Shown piece after piece: positions 22,401-35,633 of a stretch of DNA of 64,000 bases (the first letter of the stretch is position 1; the number at the start of each line of letters is the position of its first letter). The notes under the pieces were generated by a model, which worked only from the letters and a program-made list of their open reading frames with translations, had not been told where the DNA came from and did no database searches. Position numbers and translations under genes: made by a program. Source of the DNA: Tillus elongatus (taxonomy: Eukaryota > Arthropoda > Insecta > Coleoptera > Cleridae). The DNA is taken from NCBI GenBank assembly GCA_964006375.1, contig OZ023263.1:131468954-131532953 (forward strand). Direction: 5' to 3'.

Positions 22401-23412
22401 ATTGCCGATATCGAGTTACAGATTATTTGATTTTTATCCATTAACGTCCCTTCATATTATATATGAGTTTTATCGAATTCGGCGGACTTTCATTTTTTCA
22501 CAATTTTTCCATATCTTTTTTGAGCCAAAATTTTTTTGTTTTGAGATGAAGCTCAAATTGTGTCCGCCCATACTTTAAACTTAGTTAAATGTCGGAGTAA
22601 AATCAGTTCTTATGTAACTCAAGAATTTTTCAATTTAGAGAGGTTTGAAGACTGTTCGAAAAAAACAAAAATAATTTTTTACAAAAACTATCACAATTCT
22701 AAAACTATTGCAGATATCGAGTTGCAGATTATTTGATTTTTATCCATTAACGCCCCTTCATATTATATATGAGTTTTATCGAATTTGGCGGACTTTCATT
22801 TTTTCGCAATTTTTCCATACGTCGTGTTCTTTTTTTAGGCCAATTTTTTTTTGGTCTGAGATTAAGCTCAAATTGTGTTTGCACATACTTTAAATCTAGT
22901 TAAATGTCGGAATAAAATCAGTTCTTATGTAGCTCAAGAATTTTTCAATTTAGAGAGGTTTGAAAACTGTTCCAAAAAAACAAAAAAAAATTTCTATAAA
23001 AACTATCACAATTCTAAAACTATTGCAGATATCGAGTTGCAGATTATTTGATTTTTATCCATTAACGCCCCTTCATATTATATATGAGTTTTATCGAATT
23101 TGGCGGACTTTCATTTTTTCGCAATTTTTCCATTTCGTGTTCTTTTTTCGGCCAAAATTTTTTTGGTTTGAGACAAGGCTCAAATTGTGTCCGCCTAGAC
23201 TTTAAACTTAGTTAAATGTCGGAGTAAAATCAGTTCTTATGTAGCTCAAGAATTTTTCAATTTAGAGAGGTTTGAAGACTGTCCCAAGAAACTAAAATAA
23301 TTTTCTACAAAAACTATCACAATTCTAAAACTATTGCGGATATCGAGTTACAGGTTATTTGATTTTTATCCATTAATATTACTTCATATTATATATGAGT
23401 TTTATCGAATAT
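19408..23412 (+). repeat. 4005-bp higher-order unit, copy 1 of 2 (13 monomers)
   Basis: Thirteen GATATC anchors fall in this unit (19647, 19963, 20274, 20591, 20908, 21224, 21503, 21772, 22088, 22407, 22713, 23028, 23339), and the same pattern repeats exactly 4005 bp later. It includes three shortened intervals: 279 bp, where CCATACTATA joins GATTAAGCTC (about 21330); 269 bp, of the TTTCATTTCATTTTAG class (21584); and a monomer with a reduced hinge (22512). The breakpoint lies within the shared bases GGCGGACTTT at 19408, 23413 and 27418, at the same phase of the monomer, as expected from unequal homologous exchange. Confidence 0.95.
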
Positions 23413-26400
23413 GGCGGACTTTAATTTTTTCGCAATTTTCCATAAGTCGTGTTCTTTTTTAAGCCAAAATTTTTTTGGTCTGAGATTAAGCTCAAATTGT
23501 GTCCGCCCATACTTTAAACTTAGTTAAATGTCGGAGTAAAATCAGTTCTTATGTAACTCAAGAATTTTTCCATTTAGAGAGGTTTGAAGACTGTTCGAAA
23601 AAAACAAAAATAATTTTTTACAAAAACTATCACAATTCTAAAACTATTGCAGATATCGAGTTGCAGATTATTTGATTTTTATCCATTAACGTCCCTTCAT
23701 ATTATATATGAGTTTTATCGAATTTGGCGGACTTGCATTTTTTCGCAATTTTTCCATACGTGTCGTGTCCTTTTTTGAGCCAAATTTTTTTTGGTCTGAG
23801 ATTAAGCTCAAATTGTGTCCGCCTAGACTTTAAACTTAGTTAAATGTCGGAGTAAAATCAATTCTTATGTAACTCAAGAATTTTTAAATTTAGAGAGGTT
23901 TGAAAACTGTTCCAAAAAAACAAAAATAATTTTCTATAGAAACTATCAAAATTCTAAAACTATTGCAGATATCGAGTTACAGATTATTTGATTTTTATCC
24001 ATTAACGTCCCTTCATATTATATATGAGTTTTATCGAATTCGGCGGACTTTAATTTTTTCGCAATTTTCCATAAGTCGTGTTCTTTTTTGAGCCAAAATT
24101 TTTTTGGTCTGAGATTAAGCTCAAATTGTGTCCGCCCATACTTTAAACTAAGTTAAATGTCAGAGTAAAATCAGTTCTTATGTAACTCAAGAATTTTTCA
24201 ATTTAGAGGTTTGAAGACTGTTCGAAAAAAACAAAAATAATTTTTTACAAAAACTATCACAATTCTAAAACTAGTGCCGATATCGAGTTACAGATTATTT
24301 GATTTTTATCCATTAACGTCCCTTCATATTATATAGGAGTTTTATCGAATTTGGCGGACTTTCATTTTTTCGCAATTTTTCCATACTATATAAGTCGTGT
24401 TCTTTTTTGAGCCAAATTTTTTTTGGTCTGAGATTAAGCTCAAATTGTGTCCGCCCATACTTTAAACTTAGTTAAATGTCGGAGTAAAATCAGTTCTTAT
24501 GTAACTCAAGAATTTTTCAATTTAGAGGTTTGAAGACTTCGAAAAAAACAAAAATAATTTTTTACAAAAACTATCACAATTCTAAAACTAGTGCTGATAT
24601 CGAGTTACAGATTATTTGATTTTTATCCATTATTGTCCCTTCATATTATATAGGAGTTTTATCGAATTTGGCGGACTTTCATTTTTTCGCAATTTTTCCA
24701 TACTATATAAGTCGTGTTCTTTTTTGAGCCAAATTTTTTTGGTCTGAGATTAAGCTCAAATTGTGTCTGCCTAGACTTTAAACTTAGTTAAATGTCGGAG
24801 TAAAATCAGTTCGTATGTAACTCAAGAATTTTTCAATTTAGAGAGGTTTGAAGACTGTTCGAAAAAAAAAATATTTTTTTACAAAAACTATCACAATTCT
24901 AAAACTATTGCAGATATCGAGTTGCAGATTATTTAATTTTTATCCATTAACGTCCCTTCATATTATATATGAGTTTTATCGAATTTGGCGGACTTTCATT
25001 TTTTCGCAATTTTTCCATACATGTCGTGTTCTTTTTTAAGCCAAATTTTTTTTGGTCTGAGATTAAGCTCAAATTGTGTTTGCACATACTTTAAATCTAG
25101 TTAAATTTCGGAATAAAATCAGTTCTTATGTAGCTCAAGAATTTTTCAATTTAGAGAGATTTGAAAACTGTTCCAAAAAAACAAAAATAATTTTCTATAA
25201 AAACTATCACAATTCTAAAACTATTGCAGATATCGAGTAACAGATTATTTGATTTTCATCCATTAAAGTCCCTTCATATTATATATGAGTTTTATCGAAT
25301 TCGGCGGACTTTCATTTTTTCGCAATTTTTCCATACTATAGATTAAGCTCAAATTGTGTTTGTACATACTTTAAACTTAGTTATATGTCGGAATAAAATA
25401 AGTTCTTGTGTAGCTCAAGAATTTTTCAATTTAGAGAGGTTTGAAGACTGCCCCAAAAAACTAAAATAATTTTCTACAAAAACTATCACAATTCTAAAAC
25501 TATTGCCGATATCGAGTTACAGGTTATTTGATTTTTATCCATTAACGTTACTTCATATTATATATGAGTTTTATCGAATATGGCGGACTTTCATTTCATT
25601 TTAGTCTGAGATTAAGCTCAAATTGTGTTTGCACATACTTTAAACTTAGTTAAATGGCGAAATAAAATCAGTTCTTATGTAGCTCAAGAATTTTTCAATT
25701 TAGAGAGGTTTGAAGACTGTCCAAAAAAACTAAAATAATTTTCTACAAAAACTATCACAATTCTAAAACTATTGCAGATATCGAGTTGCAGATTATTTGA
25801 TTTTTATCCATTAACGTCCCTTCATATTATATATGAGTTTTATCGAATTTGGCGGACTTTCATTTTTTCGCAATTTTTCCATACTAAGTCGTGTTCATTT
25901 TTGAGCCAAATTTTTTTTGGTCTGAGATTAAGCTTAAATTGTATCCGCCTAGACTTTAAACTTAGTTAAATGTCGGAGTAAAATCAGTTCTTATGTAACT
26001 CAAGAATTTTTCAATTTGGAGAGGTTTAAAGACTGTCCCAAAAAACTAAAATAATTTTCTACAAAAACTATCACAATTCTAAAACTATTGCAGATATCGA
26101 GTTACAGATTATTTGATTTTTATCCATTAAAGTCCCTTCATATTATATATGAGTTTTATCGAATATGGCGGACTTTCATTTTTTCGAAATTTTTCCATAC
26201 TATTAAGTCGTGTTCTTTTTTGAGCCAAAATTTTTTTGGTCTGAGATTAAGCTCAAATTGTGTTTGCACATACTTTAAACTTAGTTAAATGTCGGAATAA
26301 AATCAGTTCTTATGTAGCTCAAGAATTTTTCAATTTAGAGAGGTTTGAAGACTGTCCCAAAAAACTAAAATAATTTTTTACAAAAACTATCACAATTCTA

Positions 26401-27417
26401 AAACTATTGCCGATATCGAGTTACAGATTATTTGATTTTTATCCATTAACGTCCCTTCATATTATATATGAGTTTTATCGAATTCGGCGGACTTTCATTT
26501 TTTCACAATTTTTCCATATCTTTTTTGAGCCAAAATTTTTTTGTTTTGAGATGAAGCTCAAATTGTGTCCGCCCATACTTTAAACTTAGTTAAATGTCGG
26601 AGTAAAATCAGTTCTTATGTAACTCAAGAATTTTTCAATTTAGAGAGGTTTGAAGACTGTTCGAAAAAAACAAAAATAATTTTTTACAAAAACTATCACA
26701 ATTCTAAAACTATTGCAGATATCGAGTTGCAGATTATTTGATTTTTATCCATTAACGCCCCTTCATATTATATATGAGTTTTATCGAATTTGGCGGACTT
26801 TCATTTTTTCGCAATTTTTCCATACGTCGTGTTCTTTTTTTAGGCCAATTTTTTTTTGGTCTGAGATTAAGCTCAAATTGTGTTTGCACATACTTTAAAT
26901 CTAGTTAAATGTCGGAATAAAATCAGTTCTTATGTAGCTCAAGAATTTTTCAATTTAGAGAGGTTTGAAAACTGTTCCAAAAAAACAAAAAAAAATTTCT
27001 ATAAAAACTATCACAATTCTAAAACTATTGCAGATATCGAGTTGCAGATTATTTGATTTTTATCCATTAACGCCCCTTCATATTATATATGAGTTTTATC
27101 GAATTTGGCGGACTTTCATTTTTTCGCAATTTTTCCATTTCGTGTTCTTTTTTCGGCCAAAATTTTTTTGGTTTGAGACAAGGCTCAAATTGTGTCCGCC
27201 TAGACTTTAAACTTAGTTAAATGTCGGAGTAAAATCAGTTCTTATGTAGCTCAAGAATTTTTCAATTTAGAGAGGTTTGAAGACTGTCCCAAGAAACTAA
27301 AATAATTTTCTACAAAAACTATCACAATTCTAAAACTATTGCGGATATCGAGTTACAGGTTATTTGATTTTTATCCATTAATATTACTTCATATTATATA
27401 TGAGTTTTATCGAATAT
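23413..27417 (+). repeat. 4005-bp higher-order unit, copy 2 of 2
   Basis: This is a tandem repeat of 19408-23412. At every place I compared, including private variants such as AGACTTCGAAAAAAAC (20530 and 24535), AGTAACAGATT (21232 and 25237), TTTCGGAATAAAATC and CAATTTGGAGAGG, the two copies agreed and I found no difference. After 27417 the sequence continues with GGACTTTCATTTTTTCG instead of GGACTTTAATTTTTTCG, marking the end of the unit. Either the duplication is very recent and homogenised, or it is an assembly duplication. Confidence 0.95.
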
Positions 27418-27627
27418 GGCGGACTTTCATTTTTTCGCAATTTTTCCATACTATAGTCGTGTTCTTTTTTGAGCCAAAATTTTTTTGGTCTGAGATTAAG
27501 CTCAAATTGTGTTTGCACATACTTTAAACTTAGTTAAATGTCGGAATAAAATCAGTTCTTATGTAGCTCAAGAATTTTTCGATTTAGAGAGGTTTGAAGA
27601 CTGTCCCAAAAAACTAAAATAATTTTC
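27418..27627 (+). repeat. Satellite, short link between the two tandem duplications
   Basis: Less than one monomer separates the end of the 4005-bp pair from the start of the 8006-bp pair. It contains TTTTTCGATTTAGAG, also seen at 15829, and belongs to the TTTGCACATAC/GTAGCTC subfamily. Confidence 0.85.
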
Positions 27628-30600
27628 TACAAAAACTATCACAATTCTGAAACTATTGCCGATATGGAGTTACAGATTATTTGATTTTTATCCATTAACG
27701 TTACTTCATATTATGAGTTTTATCGAATATGGCGGACTTTCATTTTTTCGCAATTTTTCCATACTATGGAGTCGTGTTCTTTTTTGAGCCAAAATTTTTT
27801 TGGTTTGAGATTAAGCTCAAACTGTTTGCACATACTTTAAACTTAGTTAAATGTCGGAGTAAAATCACTTCTTATGTAACTCAAGAATTTTTCAATTTAG
27901 AGAGGTTTGAAGACTGTTCGAAAAAAACAAAAATAATTTTTTACAAAAACTATCACAATTCTAAAACTATTGCAGATATCGAGTTGCAGATTATTTGATT
28001 TTTATCCATTAACGTCCCTTCATATTATATATGAGTTTTATCGAATTTGGCGGACTTTCATTTTTTCGCAATTTTTCCATAAGTCGTGTTCTTTTTTGAG
28101 CCAAAATTTTTTTGGTCTGAGATTAAGCTCAAATTGTGTCCGCCCATACTTTAAACTTAGTTAAATGTCGGAGTAAAATCGGTTCTTATGTAACTCAAGA
28201 ATTTTTCAATTTAGAGAGGTTTGAAGACTGTTCGAAAAAAACAAAAATATTTTTTTACAAAAACTATCACAATTCTAAAACTATTGCAGATATCGAGTTG
28301 CAGATTATTTGATTTTTATCCATTAACGTCCCTTCATATTATATATGAGTTTTATCGAATTTGGCGGACTTTCATTTTTTCGCAATTTTTCCATACTATA
28401 TGTCGTGTTCTTTTTTGAGCCAAATTTTTTTTGGTCTGAGATTAAGCTCAAATTGTGTTTGCACATACTTTAAATCTAGTTAAATGTCGGAGTAAAATCA
28501 GTTCTTATGGTACTCAAAAATTTTTCAATTTAGAGGTTTGAAGGCTGTTCGAAAAAAAAATAATATTTTTTTACAAAAACCATCACAATTCTAAAACTAT
28601 TGCCGATATCGAGTTACAAGTTATTTGATTTTTATCCAATAACGTTACTTCATATTATATATGAGTTTTATCGAATATGGCGGACTTTCATTTTTTCGCA
28701 ATTTTTTTGAGCCAAAATTTTTTCGGTCTGAGATTACGCTCAAATTGTGTCCGCCTAGACTTTAAACTTAGTTAAATGTCGGAGTGAAATCAGTTCTTAT
28801 GGTACTCAACAATTTTTCAATTTAGAGATGTTTGAAGGCTGTTCGAAAAAAACAAAAATATTTTTTTACAAAAACTATCACAATTCTAAAACTATTGCCG
28901 ATATCGAGTTACAAGTTATTTGATTTTTATCCATTAACGTTACTTCATATTATATATGAGTTTTATCGAATATGGCGGACTTTCATTTAATTTTAGTCTG
29001 AGATTAAGCTCAAATTGTGTTTGCACATACTTTAAACTTAGTTAAATGTCGGAGTAAAAGCAGTTCTTATGTAACTCAAGAATTTTTCAATTTAGAGAGG
29101 TTTGAAGGCTGTTCGAAAAAAACAAAAATATTTTTTTACAAAAACTATCACAATTCTAAATCTATTGCGGATATCGAGTTACAGATTATTTGATTTTTAT
29201 CCATTAAAGTTACTTCATATTATATATGAGTTTTATCGAATATGGCGGACTTTCATTTAATTTTGGTCTGAGATTAAGCTCAAATTGTGTTTGCACGTAC
29301 TTTAACTTAGTTAAATGTCGGAATAAAATCAGTTCTTATGTAGCTCAAGAATTTTTCAATTTAGAGAGGTTTGAAGACTGTCCCAAAAAACTAAAATAAT
29401 TTTCTACAAAAACTATCACAATTCTAAAACTATTGCGGATATCGAGTTACAGATTATTTGATTTTTATCCATTAACGTTACTTCATATTATATATGAGTT
29501 TTATCGAATATGGCGAACTTTCATTTTTTCGCAATTTTTCCATACTATATAATAAGTCGTGTTCTTTTTTGAGCCAAAATTTTTTTGGTGTGAGATTAAG
29601 CTCAAATTGTGTCCGCCTATACTTTAAACTTAGTTAAATGTCGGAGTTAAATCAGTTCTTATGTAACTCAAGAATTTTTCAATTTAGAGGTTTGAAGACT
29701 GTTCGAAAAAAACAAAAATAATTTTTTACAAAAACTATCACAATTCTAAAACTATTGCCGATATCGAGTTACAGATTATTTGATTTTTATCCATTAACAT
29801 TACTTCATATTATATGACTTTTATCGAATATGGCGGACTTTCATTTTTTCGCAATTTTTCCATACTATATTTGATCTGAGATTAAGCTCAAATTGTGTCC
29901 GCCCATACTTTAAACTTGGTTAAATGTCGGAGTAAAATCAGTTCTTATGTAACTCAAGAATTTTTCAATTTAGAGAGGTTTGAAGACTGTTCGAAAAAAA
30001 CAAAAATAATTTTTTACAAAAACTATCACAATTCTAAAACTATTGCCGATATCGAGTTACAGTTTATTTGATTTTTATCCATTAACATTACTACATATTA
30101 TATGAGTTTTATCGAATATGGCGGACATTCATTTTTTTGCAATTTTTCCATACTAAGTCGTGTTCTTTTTTGAGCCAAATTTTTTTTGGTCTGAGATTAA
30201 GCTCAAATTGTGTCCGCCTAGACTTTAAACTTAGTTAAATGTCGGAGTAAAATCAATTCTTATGTAACTCAAGAATTTTTAAATTTAGAGAGGTTGGAAA
30301 ACTGTTCCAAAAAAACAAAAATAATTTTCTATAAAAACTATCACAATTCTAAAACTATTGCAGATATCGAGTTACAGATTATTTGAGTTTTATCCATTAA
30401 CGTCCCTTCATATTATATATGAGTTTTATCGAATTCGGCGGACTTTCATTTTTTCGCAATTTTTCCAGTCGTGTTCTTTTTTGATCCAAAATTTTTTTGG
30501 TCTGAGATTAAGCTCAAATTGTGTCCGCCCATACTTTAAACTTAGTTAAATGTCGGAGTAAAATCAGTTCTTATGTAACTCAAGAATTTTTCAATTTAGA

Positions 30601-32559
30601 GGTTTGAAGACTGTTCGAAAAAAACAAAAATAATTTTTTACAAAAACTATCACAATTCTAAAACTAGTGCCGATATCGAGTTACAGATTATTTGATTTTT
30701 ATCCATTAACGTCCCTTCATATTATATATGAGTTTTATCGAATTTGGCGGATTTTCATTTTTTCGCAATTTTTCCATACTTATTTATTAATCGTGTTCTT
30801 TTTTGAGCCAAATTTTTTTCGGTCTGAGATTAAGCTCAAATTGTGTTTGCACATACTTTAAATCTAGTTAAATGTCGGAATAAAATCAGTTCTTATGTAA
30901 CTCAAGAATTTTTCAATTTAGAGAGGTTTGAAGACTGTTCGAAAATACAAAAATAATTTTTTACAAAAACTATCACAATTCTAAAACTATTGCAGATATC
31001 GAGTTGCCGATTATTTGATTTATATCCATTAACGTCCCTTCATATTATATATGAGTTTTATCGAATGTGGCGGACTTTCATTTTTTCGCAATTTTTCCAT
31101 ACTATAGTCGTGTTCTTTTTTGAGCCAAAATTTTTTTGGTCTGAGATTAAGCTCAAATTGTGTTTGCACATACTTTAAACTTAGTTAAATGTCGGAATAA
31201 AATCAGTTCTTATGTAGCTCAAGAATTTTTTAATTTAGAGAGGTTTGAAGACTGCCCCAAAAAACTAAAATAATTTTCTACAAAAACTATCACAATTCTA
31301 AAACTATTGCCGATATCGAGTAACAGATTATTTGATTTTTATCCATTAACATTACTTCATATTATATATGTTTTATCTAATATGGCGGACTTTCATTTTT
31401 TCGCAATTTTTCCATACTGTCGTGTTCTTTTTTGAGCCAAATTTTTTTTGGTCTGAGATTAAGCTCAAATTGTGTTTGCACATACTTTACTTAGTTAAAT
31501 GTCGGAATAAAATCAGTTCTTATGTAGCTCAAGAATTTTTCAATTTAGGGAGGTTTGAAAACTGTTCCAAAAAAAATAATAATTTTCTATAAAAACTATC
31601 ACAATTCTAAATCTATTGCGGATATCGAGTTACAGATTATTTGATTTTTATCCATTAACGTTACTTCATATTATATATGAGTTTTATCGAATATGGCGGA
31701 CTTTCATTTTTTCGCAATTTTTCCATACTATATTTGATCTGAGATTAAGCTCAGATTGTGTCCGCCCATACTTTAAACTTAGTTAAATGTCGGAGAAAAT
31801 CAGTTCTTATGTAACTCAAGAATTTTTCAATTTAGAGAGGTTTGAAGACTGTTCGAAAAAAACAAAAATAATTTTTTACAAAAACTATCACAATTCTAAA
31901 ACTATTGCAGATATCGAGTTGCAGATTATTTGATTTTTATCCATTAACGTCCCTTCATATTATATATGAGTTATATCGAATTTGGCGGACTTTCATTTTT
32001 TCGCAATTTTTCCATACAAAGTCGTGTTCTTTTTTGAGCCAAAATTTTTTTGGTCTGAGATTAAGCTCAAATTGTGTTTGCACATACTTTAAACTTAGTT
32101 AAATGTCGGAATAAAATCAGTTCTTATGTAGCTCAAGAATTTTTCAATTTAGAGAGGTTTGAAAACTGTTCCAAACAAAAATAATTTTCTATAAAAACTA
32201 TCACAATTCTAAAACTATTGCAGATATCAAGTTACAGATTATTTGATTTTTATCCATTAACGTTACTTCATATTATATATGAGTTTTATCGAATATGGCG
32301 GACTTTCATTTTTTCGCAATTTTTCCATACATAAGTCGTGTTCTTTTTTGAGCCAAAATTTTTTTGGTCTGAGATGAAGCTCAAATTGTGTTTGCACATA
32401 CTTTAAACTTAGTTAAATGTCGGAATAAAATCAGTTCTTATGTAGCTCAACAATTTTTCAATTTAGAGAGGTTTGAAAACTGTTCCAAAAAAACAAAAAT
32501 AATTTTCTATAAAAACTATCACAATTCTAAAACTATTGCAGATATCGAGTTACAGATTA

Positions 32560-33100
32560 TTTGATTTTTATCCATTAAAGTCCCTTCATATTATATATGT
32601 TTTATCGAATTCGGCGGACTTTCATTTTTTCGCAATTTTTCCATACTATAAGTTGTGTTCTTTTTTGAGCCAAAATTTTTTTGGTCTGAGTTTAAGCTCA
32701 AATTGTGTCCGCCCATACTTTAAACTTAGTTAAATGTCGGAGTAAAATCAGTTCTTATGTAACTCAAGATTTTTTCAATTTAGAGAGGTTTGAAGACTGT
32801 TCGAAAAAAACAAAAATAATTTTTTACAAAAACTATAACAATTCTAAAACTATTGCAGATATAGAGTTGCAGATTATTTGATTTTTATCCATTAACGTCC
32901 CTTCATATTATATATGAATTTTATCGAATATGGCGGACTTTCATTTTTTCGCAATACTTTAAACTTGTTCTTTTTTGAGCCAAAATTTTTTTGGTCTGAG
33001 ATTAAGCTCAAATTGTGTTTGCACATACTCTAAACTTAGTTAAATGTCGGAATAAAATCAGTTCTTATGTAGATCAAGAATTTTTCAATTTAGAGAGGTT
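32560..33100 (+). repeat. Internal duplication within the 8006-bp unit (partner 33793-34333)
   Basis: Both copies carry AAAGTCCC, a TATGTTTTATCG contraction, the AAGTTGTGTTC variant, CAAGATTTTTTCAATT, ACTATAACAATTC, GATATAGAGTTGCAG, ATATGAATTTTATCG and the GCAATACTTTAAACTTG junction, in the same order 1233 bp apart. They differ by a few bases (for example GAGTTTAAGC against GAGATTAAGC). It shows a further, smaller round of duplication nested in the 8006-bp unit. Confidence 0.85.
32952..32976 (+). repeat. Patch junction GCAATACTTTAAACTTG, first of six
   Basis: Instead of GCAATTTTTCCATAC plus linker plus GTCGTG, this monomer reads GCAATACTTTAAACTTG then TTCTTTTTTGAGCC. The inserted ACTTTAAACTT is a motif that normally lies about 70 bases downstream (CATACTTTAAACTTAG). 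The same junction is at 34189, 40962, 42195, 45632 and 56423, always in monomers that also have GATATAGAGTTGCAG and ATATGAATTTTATCG. Confidence 0.82.
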
Positions 33101-35633
33101 TGAAGACTGCCCCAAAAAACTAAAATAATTTTCTACAAAAACTATCACAATTCTAAAACTATTGCCGATATCGAGTTACAGATTATTTGATTTTTATCCA
33201 TTAACGTTACTTCATATTATATATGAGTTTTATCGAATATGGCGGACTTTCATTTTTTCGCAATTTTTCCATATTATAGTCGTGTTCTTTTTTGAGCCAA
33301 AATTTTTTTGGTCTGAGATTAAGCTCAAATTGTGTTTGCACATACTTTAAACTTAGTTAAATGTCGGAATAAAATCAGTTCTTATGTAGCTCAAGAATTT
33401 TTCAATTTAGAGAGGTTTGAAGACTGTCCCAAAAAACTAAAATAATTTTCTACAAAAACTATCACAATTCTAAAACTATTGCCGATATCGAGTTACAGAT
33501 TATTTGATTTTTATCCATTAACGTTACTTCATATTATATATGAGTTTTATCGAATATGGCGGACTTTCATTTTTTCGCAATTTTTCCATACTATATTTGA
33601 TCTGAGATTAAGCTCAAATTGTGTCCGCCCATACTTTAAACTTAGTTAAATGTCGGAGTAAAATCAGTTCTTATGTAACTCAAGAATTTTTCAATTTAGA
33701 GAGGTTTGAAGACTGTTCGAAAAAAACAAAAATAATTTTTTACAAAAACTATCACAATTCTAAAACTATTGCAGATATCGAGTTGCAGATTATTTGATTT
33801 TTATCCATTAAAGTCCCTTCATATTACATATGTTTTATCGAATTCGGCGGACTTTCATTTTTTCGCAATTTTTCCATACTATAAGTTGTGTTCTTTTTTG
33901 AGCCAAAATTTTTTTGGTCTGAGATTAAGCTCAAATTGTGTCCGCCCATACTTTAAACTTAGTTAAATGTCGGAGTAAAATCAGTTCTTATGTAACTCAA
34001 GATTTTTTCAATTTAGAGAGGTTTGAAGACTGTTCGAAAAAAACAAAAATAATTTTTTACAAAAACTATAACAATTCTAAAACTATTGCAGATATAGAGT
34101 TGCAGATTATTTGATTTTTATCCATTAACGTCCCTTCATATTATATATGAATTTTATCGAATATGGCGGACTTTCATTTTTTCGCAATACTTTAAACTTG
34201 TTCTTTTTTGAGCCAAAATTTTTTTGGTCTGAGATTAAGCTCAAATTGTGTTTGCACATACTTTAAACTTAGTTAAATGTCGGAATATAATCAGTTCTTA
34301 TGTAGCTCAAGAATTTTTCAATTTAGAGAGGTTTGAAAACTGTTCCAAAGAAACAAAAATAATTTTCTATAAAAACCATCACAATTCTAAAACTATTGCA
34401 GATATCAAGTTACAGATTATTTGATTTTTATCCATTAACGTTACTTCATATTATATATGAGTTTTATCGAATATGGCGGACTTTCATTTTTTCGCAATTT
34501 TTCCATACATAAGTCGTGTTCTTTTTTGAGCCAAAATTTTTTTGGTCTGAGATTAAGCTCAAATTGTGTTTGCACATACTTTAAACTTAGTTAAATGTCG
34601 GAATAAAATCAGTTCTTATGTAGCTCAAGAATTTTTCAATTTAGAGAGGTTTGAAAACTGTTCCAAAAAAAAACAAAAATAATTTTCTACAAAAACTATC
34701 ACAATTCTAAAACTATTGCAGATATCGAGTTGCAGATTATTTGATTTTTATCCATTAACGTCCCTTCATATTATATATGAGTTTTATCGAATTTGGCGGA
34801 CTTTCATTTTTTCGCAATTTTTCCATACTATATAAGTCGTGTTCTTTTTTGAGCCAAATTTTTTTTGGTCTGAGATTAAGCTCAAATTGTGTCCGCCTAG
34901 ACTTTAAACATAGTTAAATGTCGGAGTAAAATCAGTTCTTATGAAACTCAAGAATTTTTCAATTTAGAGAGGTTTGAAGACTGTTCGAAAAAAACAAAAA
35001 TATTTTTTTACAAAAACTATCACAATTCTAAAACTATTGCGGATATCGAGTTACAAATTATTTGATTTTTATCCATTAAAGTAACTTCATATTATATATG
35101 AGTTTTATCGAATATGGCGGACTTTCATTTTTTCGCAATTTTTCCAGTCGTGTTCTTTTTTGAGCCAAAATTTTTTTGGTCTGAGATTAAGCTCAAATTG
35201 TGTTTGCACATACTTTAAACTTAGTTAAATGTCGGAATAAAATCAGTTCTTATGTAGCTCAAGAATTTTTCAATTTAGAGAGGTTTGAAAACTGTTCCAA
35301 AAAAACAAAAATAATTTTCTATAAAAACTATCACAATTCTAAAACTATTGCAGATATCGAGTTACAGATTATTTGATTTTTATCCATTAAAGTCCCTTCA
35401 TATTATATATGAGTTTTATCGAATTCGGCGGACTTTCATTTTTTCGCAATTTTTCCATAAGTCGTGTTCTTTTTTGAGCCAAAATGTTTTTGGTTTGAGA
35501 TTAAGCTCAAATTGTGTCCGCCCATACTTTAAACTTAGTTAAATGTCGGAGTAAAATCAGTTCTTATGTAACTCAAGAATTTTTCAATTTAGAGAGGTTT
35601 GAAGACTGTTCGAAAAAAACAAAAATAATTTTT

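Larger units (their letters stand above)
27628..35633 (+). repeat. 8006-bp higher-order unit, copy 1 of 2 (about 26 monomers)
   Basis: The unit runs from the shared bases TACAAAAACTATCACAATTC (27628) to the same point at 35634. It contains about 26 monomers of many subtypes: GGTACTCAA monomers (28.5-28.8 kb), two TTTCATTTAATTTTAG/GG deletion monomers (28981 and 29251), ACTATATTTGATCTGAG junctions (29.87, 31.73 and 33.59 kb), GCAATACTTTAAACTTG junctions (32956 and 34189) and the unusual linker CCATACTTATTTATTAATCG (30775). Upstream of 27628 the flank reads ATTTTC, while at the copy 1/copy 2 join it reads ATTTTT, which fixes the breakpoint to about 20 bases. No gene is present. Confidence 0.95.
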
